Assembly: GCF_900109205.1 (NCBI RefSeq)
Contig: NZ_FNZB01000012.1
Span: 1-31,641 of the forward strand
Direction of reading: 5' to 3'
Source: Sphingomonas sp. OV641
GTDB lineage: Bacteria; Pseudomonadota; Alphaproteobacteria; Sphingomonadales; Sphingomonadaceae
Length of the DNA stretch: 31,641 bases
Shown piece after piece: positions 24,941 to 31,641 of the stretch. Numbering within the stretch: the stretch's first letter is position 1; the number at the start of each line of letters is the position of its first letter. Below the pieces are notes generated by a model that worked only from the letters and a program-made list of their open reading frames with translations, was not told where the DNA came from and did not search any database. The position numbers and the translations under genes were made by a program.

Positions 24941-26397
24941 GCGAGCATGCCCCAGCTACCCAGCGCCGGTACGCTGCATGCCCAGCCCAGTTCCTCCGAG
25001 ACACGCTTCGCCAGGACGTGGGCGCCGGTCGGCTCGCCATGGGTGACATAGACGTGGCGCGGGGCCTCGTGCAGCGAGCCGAGCCAGCGCATGAGCTCGT
25101 CGCTGTCGGCATGCGCCGAGAGCATCGTCAGGTTGGCGACCTCGGCTTCGACCGGGATATACTCGCCGTGGATCTTGATCGTCCGGGCGCCGCCGATCAT
25201 GGCGGCGCCGCGGGTGCCCGCCGCCTGGAAGCCCGAGAAGAGGATGAGGTTCTTCCCATCCGGCGCGAAGCGCTTGAGATGGTGGAGCACGCGGCCGCCC
25301 GTTGCCATTCCGCTGGCCGAGATGATGACCTTTGGGGCGGGGTTGGCGGTGAGTTCCTTGGATTCCTCCACTTCGCGCACATAGTGCGCGACGCTGCACG
25401 CCGCTTCGCACTCGGCGCGGGCCAGGCGATGCTCGTCCATGAAATCGCACATCAGCCCGCTCGCGTTGATCGCCATCGGGCTGTCGAGGAAGATCGGGAT
25501 GTCGCGGAGGCGTCCCTGCGCGCGCAGACGCGAGAAATGATAGAGAAGCGACTGGACCCGTCCCACGGCGAAGGCCGGGATCACCACCGTCCCTCCTCTC
25601 TCGACGCATCGTTCGACATGATCTCCAAGCGTCTTTGTCGGATCGACCTGCTCGTGGCGCCGATCGCCATAGGTCGATTCCACCAGGACATAGTCGGCGC
25701 GCGCGGGCGGCTCGGGATCTTTCATCACCGAATCGCCGTAACGGCCGATGTCGCCTGAGAAGAGGATTGTCCGCCCCTTCCAGTCGATCTCGATCGACGC
25801 CGCGCCGAGGATGTGGCCGGCGCGATGATAGCGCACCCTGATGCCGTCCGTGACTGCATGCCACGCTCCGAACTCGATCGGCCGGAAGAGCTGCAATGCC
25901 AGACGCGCGTCAGCCTGGGTGTAGAGCGGCAGCGCCGGCTGGTGCCTGGAGAAGCCGTGCCGGTTGGCGAACTCCGCATCCTTTTCCTGCAGATGACCGC
26001 TGTCGGGAAGAAGGAGCTCGCACAGGGCCGCGGTCGCCCGGGTGGCAAGGACGGTACCGTCCCAGCCCAGGCGCGCCATGCGCGGTAGCGCGCCCGAGTG
26101 ATCGAGATGAGCGTGGGTCAGCAGGACTTGGCCGACATCGGCGACTTCGGGTGGAATTGGCGCCCAATTAAGGCGGCGCAGATCCCTGGGTCCTTGAAAC
26201 AGGCCGGAATCGACAACGATCTGAGTTTCACCATCGTCCACCAGATAACGCGACCCTGTGACCGTTCCCGATGCGCCGAGAAAGGCGACGCCGAAACCAT
26301 CGGCCGGGCGCTTAGCCAGATCGATCCTTGCTTCGCGCTCGAGGACGGTCACGCCGGACTGGTTGCGGGAATGGTGCCGTTTCTTTCTCTTGTGCAT
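24937..26397 (-). CDS. Beta-CASP metallo-beta-lactamase nuclease
   Basis: This protein has 486 residues from ATG 26397 (a start at 26484 is possible but lies across an inverted repeat). Zinc ligands sit in THAHLDHSG (His95, His97, Asp99, His100), GHILGAASIEI and FSGDIGRYG. The beta-CASP insertion follows with ESTYGDR (motif A), PAFAVGRVQSLLYH (motif B), LDSPMAINAS, and the closing IISASGMATGGRVLHHL, SAHADSDELMRWL and VYVTHGEP (motif C). This is the RNA-processing subgroup (CPSF73/TTHA0252-like), normally endo- or exoribonuclease. A basic N-terminal tail (MHKRKKRHH) could contact RNA. It leads an overlapping three-gene unit with AMP phosphorylase and PRPP synthetase, which hints at RNA breakdown feeding nucleotide salvage. 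Confidence 0.93.
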   Translation of the reverse strand: MHKRKKRHHSRNQSGVTVLEREARIDLAKRPADGFGVAFLGASGTVTGSRYLVDDGETQIVVDSGLFQGPRDLRRLNWAPIPPEVADVGQVLLTHAHLDHSGALPRMARLGWDGTVLATRATAALCELLLPDSGHLQEKDAEFANRHGFSRHQPALPLYTQADARLALQLFRPIEFGAWHAVTDGIRVRYHRAGHILGAASIEIDWKGRTILFSGDIGRYGDSVMKDPEPPARADYVLVESTYGDRRHEQVDPTKTLGDHVERCVERGGTVVIPAFAVGRVQSLLYHFSRLRAQGRLRDIPIFLDSPMAINASGLMCDFMDEHRLARAECEAACSVAHYVREVEESKELTANPAPKVIISASGMATGGRVLHHLKRFAPDGKNLILFSGFQAAGTRGAAMIGGARTIKIHGEYIPVEAEVANLTMLSAHADSDELMRWLGSLHEAPRHVYVTHGEPTGAHVLAKRVSEELGWACSVPALGSWGMLA

Positions 26398-26413
26398 GGA
26401 CGCGGGCCTGCCT

Positions 26414-26433
26414 CTCACGATTATGTTCGTGAG
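26414..26433. repeat. Inverted repeat before the nuclease gene
   Basis: CTCACGA-TTATGT-TCGTGAG, with perfect 7-base arms, ends 17 bases before the nuclease ATG and so falls in its leader. It could be an operator or an mRNA hairpin that the nuclease itself cuts. It also spans the ribosome-binding region (GAGAGG on the minus strand), so folding might hide the start. The rest of the 250-base divergent gap to 26649 shows only a 5-base dyad at 26609-26622. Confidence 0.45.
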
Positions 26434-26648
26434 CGCAGCTTTGATTCGCGGACGCCGCACGCCTATACGCAAAAGCCGCAGCACGACTGCTGCTCCCGAC
26501 AGTTGCGTCGCGCGAACACCGGTGGCCGATCCGATCGATCACCTTACCCATGCTTGCGCGATGCCCTTCGGACTTCGCTCTCTACTTATACCTTGCTCCT
26601 TGGACTCGAGCCTATGCAGGCTGGACGTTGACTAGAAGAGAACGGCAT

Positions 26649-26912
26649 ATGGGCGAACATGACCATCGCATGCGCAAGCGCGGCAAGATCGTTCTGATCG
26701 GCTTCCTGCTCGTCGCCAGCTTCTTCCTCATTACCGAGCATACCGCGCACTTCCTGGGTGTGCTGCCCTATCTCATCCTGCTCGCCTGCCCGCTCATGCA
26801 CCTGTTCATGCACCACGGCCAAGGTGGGCATCAGCATGGCCATGAGCCCGGCCAGGCACCCGCCGGCTTGCCGGCCAATCCCAACGGCCGCATCGAAGGA
26901 GAGTCGCGATGA
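26649..26912 (+). CDS. DUF2933 family small membrane protein
   Basis: This 87-residue protein has a basic N-terminus (HDHRMRKRGK), two hydrophobic helices (about 13-32, IVLIGFLLVASFFLITEHTA, and 36-53) and a His-rich C-terminus (HLFMHHGQGGHQHGHEPG). The pattern matches DUF2933, small proteins frequently found in heavy-metal and copper resistance clusters. The histidines suggest metal binding, but no function is established. Its stop overlaps the start of the next gene (ATGA), so the two are coupled. Confidence 0.82.
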   Translation: MGEHDHRMRKRGKIVLIGFLLVASFFLITEHTAHFLGVLPYLILLACPLMHLFMHHGQGGHQHGHEPGQAPAGLPANPNGRIEGESR

Positions 26913-27658
26913 CGCACGCCGACTATGGCTATGGTCTGTGGGGGCTCGCGCTGGTCAATGCCGCCGTTTTCATCCTCTTTGCGTTCAGCTTCTTCAAGCC
27001 GGCAACGCGGCGCGACTGGCGCAGCTTCGGCGCGTTCAGTGCGTTCATCGTCGCGCTCTTCGCCGAAATGTATGGCTTCCCGCTCACCATCTTCCTGCTG
27101 TCGGGGTGGCTCCAGTCGCATTTCCCCGGCGTCGACTGGTGGAGCCACGATGCTGGCCACATCCTGGAAATGATGTTCGGCTGGCGCATCAATCCGCATT
27201 TCGGCCCGTTCCACATCGCCAGCTTTGTGCTGATTGGTGTAGGCTTTTGGCTAATCTCGATCGCGTGGACGGCGCTTCACACGAGTCAGCGCAAACACGA
27301 ATTGGCAATGACGGGGGTCTACGCCCGGGTGCGGCACCCTCAATACGTAGGGTTCATCCTCGTCATGCTCGGTTTCTTGCTACAATGGCCGACGCTTCTG
27401 ACGCTTGCCATGTTTCCGGTGCTGGTGGTGATGTACATTCGTTTGGCTAAGCATGAGGAGAGATACGCGCTCGCGACCTACGGCGATAGCTACCGCCAGT
27501 ACATGGCCCATGTTCCCGCCTTCTTCCCCAGCTTGCGTTGGAAGCGGGAGATTGCAGGACTGGCCTTCACAGGAAATGCTCGAATGGCAGGCCATCAGAC
27601 GGACGGGCCGGTTAGCGAGGGTTCTCGAGAACACGACAACATGCTGCCAGGAGGTTAG
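26909..27658 (+). CDS. Isoprenylcysteine methyltransferase-like membrane protein
   Basis: This 249-residue integral membrane protein has about six helices. The C-terminal half carries the ICMT/PEMT signature: TGVYARVRHPQYVGFILVMLGF, then EERYALATYGDSYRQYMAHVPAFFP, which form the SAM-binding site in this family. The N-terminal half (FVALFAEMYGFPLTIFLLSGWL-like region) is the extra segment of the longer bacterial members. It is coupled to the DUF2933 gene, a pairing I associate with metal-resistance islands. The bacterial substrate is unknown; phospholipid or another membrane molecule is plausible. Confidence 0.85.
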   Translation: MTHADYGYGLWGLALVNAAVFILFAFSFFKPATRRDWRSFGAFSAFIVALFAEMYGFPLTIFLLSGWLQSHFPGVDWWSHDAGHILEMMFGWRINPHFGPFHIASFVLIGVGFWLISIAWTALHTSQRKHELAMTGVYARVRHPQYVGFILVMLGFLLQWPTLLTLAMFPVLVVMYIRLAKHEERYALATYGDSYRQYMAHVPAFFPSLRWKREIAGLAFTGNARMAGHQTDGPVSEGSREHDNMLPGG

Positions 27659-27719
27659 ACGTTGTCCTCCTCCGCAAGATCATCACGAACATGACGAAAT
27701 CGAGGGGGCGTATGTGACC

Positions 27720-27989
27720 ATGCAGGTGACGATCCTTGCGATTGTAGTAAACGGCGTTCCCGTCCTGAGCCTCCATCAGACCCGATCCGCGGCCTGGAAG
27801 CGGCTCATGAGATTCATAGACACGAAATGGCCGGAGCGCCTGGGAGCGATGCTTCCCCCTGCCGAAGACGAAGCGAAGGCGCGCATGTTCTTTCGCGAGG
27901 AAGATAAAGACCTGTACGCGATCATCGACGCCGACATATCAGAGCTGCACGATGCCTTGGGGTGGGTCAAAGATCCCGTCGTTGGTTAG
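27720..27989 (+). CDS. Hypothetical protein
   Basis: This protein has 89 residues from ATG 27720; GTG at 27714, directly after GAGGGGG, is an equally good start. It is soluble with a hydrophobic start (VTILAIVVNGVPVLSLHQT), then RSAAWKRLMRFIDTKWPERL and an acidic C-terminal half (DADISELHDALGWV). No signal peptide or cysteine is present. I do not recognise a named family. It lies 61 bases after the methyltransferase gene on the same strand. Confidence 0.6.
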   Translation: MQVTILAIVVNGVPVLSLHQTRSAAWKRLMRFIDTKWPERLGAMLPPAEDEAKARMFFREEDKDLYAIIDADISELHDALGWVKDPVVG

Positions 27990-28044
27990 CCCGTCACGCG
28001 ATCGCCCTCGAAAAGCTGGGCCGCCCACCGATCGAGATCGCAGC

Positions 28045-28077
28045 CACGTCCTGAACGTCACCGAAGTTCAGGACGTG
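28045..28077. repeat. Perfect 12-base inverted repeat
   Basis: CACGTCCTGAAC and GTTCAGGACGTG flank a 9-base loop (28057-28065). Arms of this length are unlikely by chance. There is no T-run after it on either strand, so it is not an ordinary intrinsic terminator; a transcript hairpin, an operator or a mobile-element trace are possible. It lies 56 bases after the hypothetical gene and before the cytochrome remnant; nothing else is seen in 27990-28138. Confidence 0.6.
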
Positions 28078-28138
28078 ACCGAGCCCGGGCAGTGCGATCG
28101 GGCGCTATCTGTAAGCCGGACAAGCAACTGACCTGTTC

Positions 28139-28564
28139 GACCGCCGTGCCAGCGGGCTGATTGCCAAGGGCGAGGCCGGATTTTGCGTCGGCGCAACGGG
28201 TGTCAGTCGGTGTCGGCCTCTATGGAGAGATGTGCAGCGGCTGTCATCTATCGCCCCGGCGCGGAGGAATCGGAGGTGAGCCAAGGCCCTTAACGGCAAG
28301 CCCCGAACTGGCGAGGGGTGGCGCAACGCCTCACGCCCGCTCAGCAGCCCTGGATTATCAAGCATGGTGTAAGCTGACGGCCGAGCCGGCGGGGGGCAAG
28401 ACGCACCGGATCCCCTGTCTGGGACACGGTGGCGTTCGTGCGCTAACTCTCGGGGATGACGGCTGAGCCGTACAAGCGCTGGTCGCGGGCGCACCTGTCG
28501 GCCACGCGGGATGATGAAGAATCTGGCAGGCACGAAATGAGACACGCAAGGATGGAGATTCGAC
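28139..28564 (+). pseudogene. Cytochrome c family protein, multiply frameshifted
   Basis: Pieces of a single-heme cytochrome c appear in order but in alternating frames: PDFASAQRVSVGVGLYGEM and the heme motif CSGCH in one frame (about 28165-28248), EESEVSQG in the next (about 28263-28288), ELARGG back in the first, WIIKHGV in another, KLTAEPAGGKTH in the first, and WDTVAFVR plus LSGMTAEPYKRW in the second, with an extra stop between the last two. In intact relatives these segments read continuously. At least four shifts and one stop make this a dead gene. The original would have been a periplasmic or membrane-anchored electron carrier next to the PepSY protein. Confidence 0.75.
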
Positions 28565-28565
28565 C

Positions 28566-29291
28566 CTGAGAAGCACCAAACTTCGGCTGCACCTTCTCGC
28601 GAGCCGCACTCACAAGTGGCTCGCGATCATTGTCGGCGCGCAGCTTCTTTTGTGGTTCGCGAGCGGCGCGTTGATGAGCTTCTTGCCCATCGATCGAGTG
28701 CATGGCGATCACCTTGTGGACCGCAAAGCCGTGGCGCCCTTGCCTCGCGGCGTGGCGCTCGTCCCACCATCAGTGATCGTCGCGGCGACCGGGACGCGGA
28801 TCGAGACCGTGAGCTATCGCATGTGGCTTGGCCGCCCGGTCGCTGAGGCGACAACGGCCCGAGGGACGCGGCTGTTCGACGCGAGAACGGGCGCACTGTT
28901 GCCCGCCCCAACTGCGGCGCAAGCCCAAGCGGTAGCGAGGGCCGCCTGGCGGAGCAACGATCACCCAAGTGTGAACGTGGAACTGATCGATCGCGCCAGT
29001 CCCGAATATCGCGGCACGCTTCCCGCCTGGCGTGTGACGTTCGCCGATCCGGACTCCACTCGGATCTTCGTGGCGGCCGATACCGGCCGGATTGCGGCGG
29101 TGAGGACAGGCACGTGGCGGCTTTATGACTTCTTCTGGAGCCTTCACATCATGGATTGGAAGAATCACGAGGACTTCAACACGCCATGGCTTCTAGGGTT
29201 TGCGCTCGGCGGCCTCGGACTTTGGCTTGGCGGGGCCGTGCTTCTTTGCATGCGTTGGCCGAAGCGGCGTCGGTCAAGCGCGTCAGGCTAG
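28566..29291 (+). CDS. PepSY domain membrane protein (start codon unclear)
   Basis: Coding similarity begins at about 28566 (RSTKLRLHLLASRTHKWLAI), giving 241 residues: one N-terminal helix (about 20-40, WLAIIVGAQLLLWFASGALM), a periplasmic domain with two PepSY-like halves (ARGTRLFDARTGALLP; SPEYRGTLPAWRVTFADPDSTRIFVAADTGRI), then WRLYDFFWSLHIMDW and a C-terminal helix (LLGFALGGLGLWLGGAVLLC). No ATG, GTG or TTG occurs where translation should begin; CTG at 28566, eight bases after GGAG, is the best candidate, and TTG at 28650 would cut the first helix. Either a rare start is used or the gene has lost its start, as its neighbour lost its frame. Confidence 0.75.
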   Translation: MRSTKLRLHLLASRTHKWLAIIVGAQLLLWFASGALMSFLPIDRVHGDHLVDRKAVAPLPRGVALVPPSVIVAATGTRIETVSYRMWLGRPVAEATTARGTRLFDARTGALLPAPTAAQAQAVARAAWRSNDHPSVNVELIDRASPEYRGTLPAWRVTFADPDSTRIFVAADTGRIAAVRTGTWRLYDFFWSLHIMDWKNHEDFNTPWLLGFALGGLGLWLGGAVLLCMRWPKRRRSSASG

Positions 29292-29403
29292 CGGACCGGC
29301 AGAAACCGGAGAAGCATGATGATAAAGAAAAGTGATAAGTCGCGCGGCGGGTTGGAACGCAGTTGAACAGGCGAGACTTCGTTTGGCAGCGATGGGGTAG
29401 ACC

Positions 29404-29673
29404 ATGGCGCATCTGAGCGATGCTGAAATGATCAACTGGATGGCGCTTTATACTGCGACCGCTCTGTGCTGCGCGATCGCAATGGCCTTGGCGATCCTTG
29501 TTCTCGCCTGTCGCCTCTGGCGCGAGAAGGCCTGGGCGCAGCTTCGCAGCGCCAAGGATGTGGCGCTGTTCCTCCCCAAATCCTGGTGGCGGTGGCAGAA
29601 GCTTTATCTGCTTTCGACGCCCGTGACGCTCGCGATCGTCAGTTCGTTCGGATTCACGTTGAGGTGGAGCTGA
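29404..29673 (+). CDS. Hypothetical small membrane protein
   Basis: This 89-residue protein has a hydrophobic helix at about 15-37 (LYTATALCCAIAMALAILVLAC) and a weaker one at about 68-85 (LLSTPVTLAIVSSFGF), with a basic, tryptophan-rich stretch between (WREKAWAQLR, KSWWRWQKLY). The family is not recognised. It lies 112 bases after the PepSY gene; that gap holds a 16-codon frame (29316-29366) with GGAG before it, too short to call. It converges on the DUF1173-like fragment. Confidence 0.55.
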   Translation: MAHLSDAEMINWMALYTATALCCAIAMALAILVLACRLWREKAWAQLRSAKDVALFLPKSWWRWQKLYLLSTPVTLAIVSSFGFTLRWS

Positions 29674-29677
29674 TCGT

Positions 29678-30100
29678 TTAAAGGGCGAAGGCGTCTGAGA
29701 GTCGGGCTACCAGGTGCGCCGCGTTGCGGTCGGCCGGGGTGACAGTCAACAGTGGCGCTACTCGCCGAAGCCTTTCGCGTTGGTGGACCTCGGGCTCGCC
29801 GAACTCCAGCACCTCCAAGATCAATTGCCTGATCTCGCCGGTCGTGCCTGAACGCGCTTCGATCAGGAAGTCGGGGCGGCAGGGGCCGGCGGGAGTGAGG
29901 TGATCAAAGACGGGCTTCTCGACAAAGATATCAAGGCCCTCCTCGGCTAGCTCGCGCCTCGCTTCCAGAAGCGCGCGCAGAACGTCTCGCTCGAACTCGG
30001 AATTGACCGGGATGAAGCGACGGCCCGAATAAATCGGTTGGGCAAATGCGCGCAATGGTGCGTAGCCGTGCGCTTCCGGATAGACAACCTCGCCGCGCAA
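29678..30100 (-). pseudogene. C-terminal fragment of a DUF1173-like plasmid protein
   Basis: These 140 residues read from a TTG at 30100, with an in-frame stop just upstream. The sequence (GYAPLRAFAQPIYSGRRFIP, NSEFERDVLRALLEARREL, EKPVFDHLTPAGPCRPDFLI, IRQLILEVLEFGEP) resembles the nuclease-like C-terminal domain of a plasmid-borne protein of the DUF1173 type, with a PD-(D/E)xK-like PDF...LEVL in which the lysine is lost. The N-terminal majority is absent. Upstream DNA is traB reading the other way, so a rearrangement has joined two truncated genes here. The family name is from memory of the pattern and moderately sure. Confidence 0.5.
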
Positions 30101-31054
30101 GTCGAGGCGCTAAAGGGCCAGAACCAAGCGATGCAGGCCGACGGGCAGCGGGTGCTCTCTGCCTACCAGGCTGAAAACGAGCAGCTCCGCAAGCAGCTGA
30201 ACGAGCGCCCTACGGCGCCCGCGCCGGCACCGGGGCCGGCAGCCATGTACGGGCCGAATGGCCCGCAGGCCTATCAGCGACCTGACGCCGGGGCAGGAGC
30301 CCCGGGAGCGCTCTCGGTGAGCCGGTCGGCGGAAGTCAAGATGGTCAGCTTCTCGACCACCGACACAGGAACCGCGTCGAGGGTCACCAAGGGAAATACG
30401 GTCTATACCGACAGCCCGAACTACCTGCCGCCCAATAGCTTTGCCTCCGCCAAGGTGATCGTCGGAGTCGACGCTGCGGCCGGGGTGAACAGCCAGACCG
30501 ATCCGCTTCCCGTCGTTCTGCGTGTGACGGGGCCGGCGCGGTCGGTGCTGCAAAACGGCAAGCTTCTTACGACCAAGATTCAGGGCTGCTTGATCAACGG
30601 CGCCGCGCGCGGCGAACTGTCGAGCGAAAAGGTCTACGTCAAGCTGCAGAAGATGACCTGTCCGCAACCCGGTGGGCGCTATGCGGTCTCCGAGGTCAAA
30701 GGGTTCATTGCCTTCGGCGGCAAGACCGGAGTGCGCGGCCGGGTCGTCTCCCGTGAAGGCGGTCTCGTCAGCCAAGCTTTCATCGCCGGCCTGGTCGGCG
30801 GGTTCGGGCGCGGCTTCTCGGCGAACGCCAATTCATTCCTGACGCAGCCCAACGTGACCGTGAACGGTCAGCGACAGAAGCTCGGGCTCGGAGACATCGC
30901 TCAAGGCGGGTTCGGGGAAGGCGTCGCTCAGAGCGGGGACATGGTCTCGAAATATCTGATCGAGCGCGCCGAGCAATATCAGCCGGTGATCGAGATGCCG
31001 ACCGGCATCGATGTCGAAATCGTCTTCCTGGAGGGTGTCTATGTTCGGAATTGA
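30038..31054 (+). pseudogene. traB: TraB (VirB10-like) conjugal transfer protein, N-terminally truncated
   Basis: The frame gives 338 residues, whereas full TraB proteins of F-type systems have about 430-480. Family sequence starts only at about 30072 (IDNLAAQVEALKGQNQAM), a coiled coil that normally follows the inner-membrane anchor, so that anchor and the cytoplasmic start are missing. What remains is the Pro-rich linker (ERPTAPAPAPGPAAMYGP) and the VirB10-type beta-barrel: YLPPNSFASAKVIVGVDAAA, DPLPVVLRVTGPAR, IQGCLINGAARGELSSEKVY, GFIAFGGKTGVRGRVVSREG, FIAGLVGGFGRGFS and the closing VEIVFLEGVYV. It would have spanned the cell envelope in a conjugation pore. It overlaps the following dsbC-like gene by 14 bases, the usual order. 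Confidence 0.82.
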
Positions 31055-31502
31055 TCGTCTGCGCCAGCGCCTTTCGCCCAAAGCGATGATGCTGCTCGCC
31101 GTGCCATTCGTGGGGGTCGCCAGCGTTGCCGTCGCCGCGCAGATCGCAAGCCCGGGCAACGTCGAGGTGGCCAGTCTCCTGAAGACCCGGCTGCCCAAAA
31201 CGCCGCTGACGAAGGTCGATTGCGAGAAGGTGAAGGGGCTGTGCGAGGTCAGCCGCCTGATGTCGGGCGTGAGGCTCGCTTACGAACGGCATTCGCTCGA
31301 ATGGCTGCTCGCCAGCACGCCCAGATGGGTCCAGGCGACGCTGGTCCGCGAAAGCACCCGCTGGCCGGCACCGCTCCGCGGGCGCGTCGTGGCGCATCAT
31401 CGGCGGACGGGTCTGGACGTCGACGACATTCTGGAGCAGTTTGGCGCGTGGCTTGACGAGCGGGAGCAGCGCTTGCGCGAACGAACGTCGCTGATCGGGT
31501 AA
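31041..31502 (+). pseudogene. DsbC-like 5' end fused to unrelated sequence
   Basis: The first about 72 residues (membrane/signal segment LLAVPFVGVASVAVAAQIA, then VASLLKTRLPKTPLTKVDCE, GLCEV) match the start of the DsbC-like disulfide isomerases encoded after traB in F-type plasmids. The CxxC catalytic domain never comes; from about codon 73 (31257) the frame runs into an unrelated arginine-rich stretch (YERHSLEWLLASTPRWVQAT, DVDDILEQFGAWLDEREQRL) and ends at 31502. It is therefore a chimeric frame made by a deletion. The origin of the second half is not recognised. It cannot act as an isomerase. Confidence 0.6.
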
Positions 31503-31546
31503 GGGCGCAACAAGCCCCTAAACAGCTGATCGACAGAGCAAATCTG

Positions 31547-31641
31547 TGTTGCCGCCAGTTAGAAAAGACACATTCTCCGCCAGATAGAAATGACACCGCC
31601 TCGTGGCAGCGGGGGCAGCGTGGAGCCCCCCAAGCAGCGCA
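31547..31641. mobile_element. Probable end of an IS21-family insertion sequence (runs off window)
   Basis: Two 20-base direct repeats, CCGCCAGTTAGAAAAGACAC (31553-31572) and CCGCCAGATAGAAATGACAC (31578-31597), match at 18 of 20 bases with starts 25 bases apart. Tandem near-terminal repeats of this kind, reading TGTCATTTCTATCTGGCGG on the other strand, are characteristic of IS21-type ends where IstA binds. TGTTGCCG at 31547 is a possible tip (IS21 ends begin TG). No transposase is inside the window, so the family call is by repeat pattern only. Confidence 0.55.

Noticed and set aside
28105..28545. Minus-strand 146-codon frame over the cytochrome remnant
   Set aside because: No recognisable motif, whereas the plus strand carries ordered cytochrome c pieces.

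Overview
The window is GC-rich, densely packed alphaproteobacterial DNA. The gene set suggests a sphingomonad (Sphingobium, Sphingopyxis or Novosphingobium type): a CnrYXH-like metal sensor, copCD with a Cu-ATPase and CueR, an F-type conjugation remnant, and an IS21-like end. This is inferred from gene content, because no rRNA or tRNA gene is present. Conjugation fragments and several broken genes at the edges suggest a mosaic plasmid or genomic island.

Positions 1-6545 are a metal-response block. On the minus strand, cnrY-cnrX-cnrH-like genes overlap in the known order, but the sigma factor is cut off inside its promoter-reading domain. On the plus strand lie copC, copD, a SAM methyltransferase, a Cu(I)-type P1B ATPase behind a MerR-type spaced promoter, and a CueR-like regulator with the diagnostic Ser77/Cys112/Cys120. 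A short truncated membrane protein ends the block.

Positions 6546-26397 are an energy and storage metabolism block. It begins with a PHA synthase, a MaoC hydratase/phosphotransacetylase fusion, acetate kinase, an enoyl-ACP reductase with an in-frame stop, and a phasin. Next is a complete nine-gene N-ATPase operon (atpDCQRBEFAG), then oleate hydratase and an orphan FixJ-type response regulator with what looks like a decayed receiver gene beside it. On the minus strand follows a translationally coupled trio: beta-CASP metallo-beta-lactamase nuclease, AMP-phosphorylase-type enzyme, and PRPP synthetase. My reading is a module for surviving energy or oxygen limitation: acetyl-phosphate/ATP interconversion, PHA storage, ion pumping by an ATPase without a delta subunit, and possibly RNA-to-PRPP salvage.

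Positions 26649-29673 hold small membrane genes of the kind seen beside metal-resistance loci (DUF2933, isoprenylcysteine-methyltransferase-like, PepSY). A multiply frameshifted cytochrome c pseudogene lies among them. Positions 29678-31641 are plasmid debris: a 5'-truncated DUF1173-like fragment meeting a 5'-truncated traB head-on, a dsbC-like 5' end fused to foreign sequence, and repeats resembling an IS21-family end running off the window.

The most unusual items are the nuclease/AMP phosphorylase/PRPP synthetase operon, the beheaded CnrH-type sigma factor, the fabI nonsense codon, and the layered decay at both edges.
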